Below are positions 60,843 through 64,000 of a DNA stretch of 64,000 nucleotides, in pieces. This DNA comes from Hymenobacter edaphi (lineage in GTDB: Bacteria > Bacteroidota > Bacteroidia > Cytophagales > Hymenobacteraceae), in contig NZ_QHKM01000001.1 of the NCBI RefSeq assembly GCF_003258365.1, positions 1,674,001-1,738,000 of the forward strand, read 5' to 3'. Within the stretch, counting starts at the first letter, position 1. Every line of letters begins with the position of its first letter. Made by a program: the position numbers and the translations under genes. The notes beneath the pieces are model-generated. The model worked only from the letters and a program-made list of their open reading frames with translations, searched no databases and had not been told where the DNA came from.

Positions 60843-63251
60843 GTGAAACCCATATTTCCCTTGCTGCTCGTGGCCCTTGGCGGGGGCCCGGCGGCCTGGG
60901 CGCAGCAGCCCGTCTGCGCCGGCCGCGTCTTCGATGCCGCCACCAAAGAACCGCTCATCGGCGCCACCGTGCGCACCCCGGACGGGGCCACCGGCGCCGT
61001 CACCGATGCCAGCGGACAGTTTTCCCTTCCTATCGCGTCCCCCGCGCTGGTGGTTTCGGCCGTGGGCTACCAGCCGCAGACGGTGACGGCCGGCAGTAGC
61101 GCCCCGCTGCGCGTGGCACTACTGCCGGCCGTGCAGGATTTGCAGCCGGTGGTGGTGACGGCCTCGCGCGAGGCCCAGCTGCGCACCGACGCGCCGGTGG
61201 CCATCAGCAAGCTCGCCTCGAGCGTGATTCAGGACACCAAGCCCACGTTGCTGGCCGAGCTGGTGAACAAGGTGCCGGGCGTGGTGATGCTCAACTACGG
61301 CAACGAGCAGCACGCCATGAGCATCCGCCAGCCCATGGGCACGGCGGCCTATTTTCTGTACCTGGAAGACGGCATTCCGCTGCGGCCCATGGGCGTGTTC
61401 AACCACAACGCGCTGCTGGAAACCAACCCACTGGCCATCAGCTCCATCGAGGTGGTGAAGGGGCCGGCTTCGTCGCTATACGGGCCCGAGGCCGTGGGCG
61501 GGGCCCTCAACGTGCTCACCAAGCGGCCCACCAGCGTGCCCACGGCCAGCGTGGGCGTGCAGGGCGACCAGTACGGCTACCGCCGCGTGCAGGCCGCCGG
61601 CGGGGGCATGATCAGCGCGAAGCTCGGGGCCTACGCGAGCGGCTACGTGGCCCGGCAGCGCAACAGCTGGCTGGCGTCGTCGGACTACGACAAGGCCGCG
61701 CTGAACGCCCGGGTGGAGTACGCCCCCGGCCCGCGGCTGCGGCTGACGGCGGCCGGCGCGGTGAACGACTACGACTCGCAGACCAGCAGCGCGGTGGACA
61801 GCGCGGCCTACTACCGCCGCGAGTATTCTTCGACCTCCGACTTCACCTACCGCCAGGCCTACGCCCTGCGGGCCCGCCTCACGGCTGAGCAGCAGTGGAC
61901 GCAACGGCAGTCGACCAGCCTGACGGGCTATTTCCGCGATAATGCGCTGGGCCAGAACCCGAGCTACGGCATCCGCTGGAACCCCACCGCTTCGGCCACC
62001 AACGACCCCACCAAAGCCCGCGGCGAGGTGAACGTGAGCCGCTTCCGCAGCTACGGCCTGCTGGCCCAGCACAGCGTGCGGTGGCAGTGGCTGGACTCGC
62101 GCCTGCTGGCCGGCACCAGCCTCGACTACTCCCCCACCCGCTACGAGGCGCACCAGCTCGACCTGGCGGCCCGGCTACGGCCCGGCGGCCGGTCGGTGGA
62201 GCAGTATGCCGTGGTGGCCGAGCGGCCCGACCTGCCCCTGGCCGACTACGCCACCGACCTCGTCAGCTCGGCCGTGTACGCCCAACTCGACGTGCACCCG
62301 CTGCGCCGCCTGCAGCTCACCCTGGGCGGGCGTTTCGACCGCCTGTCGTTCGACTACCGCAACCGCCTGGACCAGTCCCGGGGCACGAAGGCCTACCAGC
62401 AGGCCACGCCCAAAATCGGGCTGACCTACGACCTGGGCCGCGGCCGCGGCCTCTACGCCAACTACTCGCGGGGCTTCGCACCGCCCGGCCTGACGGCCAT
62501 CTTCCGCAAGCGCCCCGGCACCGGCGTGACGACGGGCGGGGTGAGCGTGCCGGCTGATTTTTACTACAACCTGACGCCGGCCCGCTTCCGCAACCGCGAG
62601 GTGGGCGGCTGGGCCGCGCTGCTGAGTGGCAAGGTGTACGTCGACGTGGCCCTCTACCAGCTCGACGGGCGCAACGAGCTGCTGAGCATCCGCCAGCCCG
62701 ACGGCTCGACCGACTACCAGAGCGCGGGCAAAACCCTGCACCGCGGCGTGGAGTACGGCCTAACCTGGAAGCCCACGGCGGAGCTGTTGTTCCGCGTGGG
62801 CGGCACCAACGCGGTGCACCGCTTCGAGCAGTTCGTGCTGAGCACCAATGCCAACGACGCGGTGCAGAACGTGAACGGCCGCGACATGCCCCAGGCCCCG
62901 CGCTGGGTGGCCAACGCCGAGCTGACGTACAAGCCTACGTGGCTGCCGGGCCTGCGCGCCGCCGTGGAGTACCAGCGCATCGGCCCCTGGTACCAAGATC
63001 AGGTGCAGCGCGTACGCTACGACGACCGGACGCTGTTCGGGGCCCGCGGCGTGAGTTTGCTCAACGCCCGCGCGGGCTACAGCTGGCGCGAAACGGCGGA
63101 GGTGTTCGTGAACGTGCTGAACGTGACCGACGAGCTGTACGCCAACGCCGCCACCCGCGGCAACGCTCGCCCCGACCGCACCACCTACACCCCCGGCGCC
63201 CCGCGCACGGTGTCCCTGGGCGTGCAATACAATTTTGTTGGTAAAAAATAG
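60843..63251 (+). CDS. TonB-dependent receptor, probably for a metal or metal chelate
   Basis: An 802-residue outer-membrane receptor. The signal peptide ends AAWAQQP. Residues about 25-105 form a carboxypeptidase-regulatory-like domain (GRVFDAATKEPLIGATVRTP, typical of Bacteroidota). A plug domain follows (about 115-230, VVVTASREAQLRTDAPVAIS ... SIEVVKGPASSLYGPEAVGG). The rest is a 22-strand barrel ending in YNFVGKK. The start is a GTG before KPIFPLLLV, since no ATG fits the signal peptide. No SusD partner follows, so the ligand is a chelate rather than a glycan. Neighbours with a Cys motif and a PepSY-type membrane protein point to Cu or Fe uptake. Confidence 0.92.
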   Translation: MKPIFPLLLVALGGGPAAWAQQPVCAGRVFDAATKEPLIGATVRTPDGATGAVTDASGQFSLPIASPALVVSAVGYQPQTVTAGSSAPLRVALLPAVQDLQPVVVTASREAQLRTDAPVAISKLASSVIQDTKPTLLAELVNKVPGVVMLNYGNEQHAMSIRQPMGTAAYFLYLEDGIPLRPMGVFNHNALLETNPLAISSIEVVKGPASSLYGPEAVGGALNVLTKRPTSVPTASVGVQGDQYGYRRVQAAGGGMISAKLGAYASGYVARQRNSWLASSDYDKAALNARVEYAPGPRLRLTAAGAVNDYDSQTSSAVDSAAYYRREYSSTSDFTYRQAYALRARLTAEQQWTQRQSTSLTGYFRDNALGQNPSYGIRWNPTASATNDPTKARGEVNVSRFRSYGLLAQHSVRWQWLDSRLLAGTSLDYSPTRYEAHQLDLAARLRPGGRSVEQYAVVAERPDLPLADYATDLVSSAVYAQLDVHPLRRLQLTLGGRFDRLSFDYRNRLDQSRGTKAYQQATPKIGLTYDLGRGRGLYANYSRGFAPPGLTAIFRKRPGTGVTTGGVSVPADFYYNLTPARFRNREVGGWAALLSGKVYVDVALYQLDGRNELLSIRQPDGSTDYQSAGKTLHRGVEYGLTWKPTAELLFRVGGTNAVHRFEQFVLSTNANDAVQNVNGRDMPQAPRWVANAELTYKPTWLPGLRAAVEYQRIGPWYQDQVQRVRYDDRTLFGARGVSLLNARAGYSWRETAEVFVNVLNVTDELYANAATRGNARPDRTTYTPGAPRTVSLGVQYNFVGKK

Positions 63252-63255
63252 CGTG

Positions 63256-63362
63256 TAGCGCGGCGGGCTCCAGCCCGCGTCCGCCCGAACGATTGTCGTG
63301 GGACGACCGTCGTTTGGACGATAGAACCACTATCTGAGGGACGCGGGCTGACGCCCGCGCTA
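63256..63362. repeat. Nested palindromic element in the TonB operon
   Basis: Outer arms TAGCGCGG...CAGCCCGCGTCC (63256-63282) and GGACGCGGGCTG...CCGCGCTA (63339-63362). A second, shorter pair lies inside (CGAACGATTGTCGT with ACGACCGTCGTTTGG). It fills the gap between the receptor and the next gene. Confidence 0.7.
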
Positions 63363-63376
63363 CGCCGTTCATCCCT

Positions 63377-64000
63377 ATGCAAATCCTCGAACAACCCGCG
63401 CCGGCCCGTGGCGGCATCCGCCGGGCCGTGCAGCGCCATATGTACCGCTGGCACCGCATCATCGGCCTCATCACCGTGCTGCCCGTTATCTGCTGGACGC
63501 TCAGCGGGCTGCTGCACCCGCTGATGAGCAACTGGCTGCGGCCCAGCATTGCCCGCGAAGCCCTGCCGCCGCTGCCCGCCCCGCGCCCGGCCCGGCCGCT
63601 AACGCAGGTGCTGCGGCAACACCACCTGCCGCAGCTGCGCAACGTGCGCCTGGTGCGCTGGCAGGGGCAGCCGGCCTACCAGCTGCTCATCGACGGGCCC
63701 ACGGCCCGGCCGCGCTACTTCAGCGCCAGCACCGGGGCCGCCCTGCCCGCCGATGCCGACCGCCGGTACGCCGAGCAGCTGGCCCGCTACTTCGCCCAGG
63801 ATTCCACGGCCGGCATCCGCGAGGCCACGCGCCTGACCCGCTTCGACGCCGAGTATAAGTTTGTGAACCGCCTGCTGCCGGTGTGGCGCATCACCTTCGG
63901 GCGGCCCGACGGGCTGACGGTGTACGTGGAAACCATGCCTGCCCGGCTGGCCACGTTCAACAACACGACCCGCGCCGCCTTCATCCGCTCGTTCGACGCG
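63377..64000 (+). CDS. PepSY-associated membrane protein, 3' end outside window
   Basis: The reading frame is open from the ATG to the window edge (208 codons, no stop), so the gene is incomplete. A first membrane helix follows a basic start (RHMYRWHRIIGLITVLPVIC, then WTLSGLLHPLMSNWL). This H-R-I-I-G pattern and the periplasmic PepSY-like domain (about 85-200) are those of PepSY-associated TM proteins, often called iron-regulated or ferric-reductase-like membrane proteins. Placed after a TonB receptor it probably helps reduce or import a metal at the inner membrane. Confidence 0.88.
   Translation, partial: MQILEQPAPARGGIRRAVQRHMYRWHRIIGLITVLPVICWTLSGLLHPLMSNWLRPSIAREALPPLPAPRPARPLTQVLRQHHLPQLRNVRLVRWQGQPAYQLLIDGPTARPRYFSASTGAALPADADRRYAEQLARYFAQDSTAGIREATRLTRFDAEYKFVNRLLPVWRITFGRPDGLTVYVETMPARLATFNNTTRAAFIRSFDA

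Noticed and set aside
1-64000. tRNA, rRNA, prophage, integrase or transposase genes
   Set aside because: None was seen on reading both strands; the repeats found are palindromic and carry no transposase.

Overview
The window looks like chromosomal DNA of a high-GC member of the Bacteroidota, most likely a Hymenobacter-type organism (Cytophagales). The evidence is direct. Several very large secreted proteins end in type IX secretion system (T9SS) sorting domains: type A endings of the form YPNP...GVYxLRV...KRLVV, and type B gliding-associated endings of the form PNVITPDGDGxND...GVYYYxLR. There is a TonB-dependent receptor with a carboxypeptidase-regulatory-like N-terminus. Start codons lack Shine-Dalgarno sequences. 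Several upstream regions carry the Bacteroidota promoter signature TTTG-N19-TAnnTTTG. No phage, plasmid, integrase, transposase, CRISPR, rRNA or tRNA gene was seen. The species assignment is inference.

Layout. 1-6.2 kb: end of an unknown gene, purU, a small secreted protein, a secreted GH13 amylase, a DinB protein and a methyltransferase. 6.3-11.3 kb: one giant fibronectin-III adhesin-like T9SS protein. 11.3-17 kb: an NCS1 permease, a two-domain UspA protein, a run of three small unknown proteins (two of them paralogous) and a SulP anion transporter with a hairpin leader. 17-21 kb: a DUF3037 / HipA-like kinase pair and a short UvrA2. 21-32 kb: two large type B T9SS proteins, MsrB, an LRR-protein kinase, a lipoprotein intradiol dioxygenase, a pirin-like pair and a lipoprotein. 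32-46 kb: SelO, an AraC/SDR pair, a cupin, an acidic low-complexity protein, an orphan multi-PAS histidine kinase, a DUF2975/XRE membrane-regulator pair, a DinB protein, a pectate lyase, a ThuA-like protein and a WYL regulator with a DinB partner. 46-53 kb: a CDF metal exporter, a GNAT, an ECF sigma factor with a small partner, ClpP, an HxlR / thioredoxin-reductase-like divergent pair and an amine oxidase. 53-58.7 kb: a NIDO-domain T9SS protein, a PID-CTERM-like small protein, an S1/P1 nuclease and a HEAT protein. 58.7-60.1 kb: asnA with a long leader. 60.3-64 kb: a Cys-motif small protein, a TonB receptor and a PepSY-type membrane protein (cut by the window end), probably a metal uptake operon.

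The most striking item is not a normal gene. Upstream of asnA (asparagine synthetase A) on the minus strand lies a complete classical amino-acid attenuator. It has a good Bacteroidota promoter, a 25-codon leader peptide with seven Asn (six within eight codons), a hairpin over the Asn codons, a segment complementary to the terminator, and an intrinsic terminator with eight U. The parts are arranged so that ribosome stalling for lack of Asn-tRNA should switch asnA on.

The intergenic regions are rich in hairpins. Some are ordinary terminators. Others are large nested palindromic repeats, including a dispersed family sharing the core GCTGAG...GAAGCATC at 24.0, 33.8 and 40.5 kb, and a second family starting CGTCATTCCGAGCGCAGCG at 46.0 kb.
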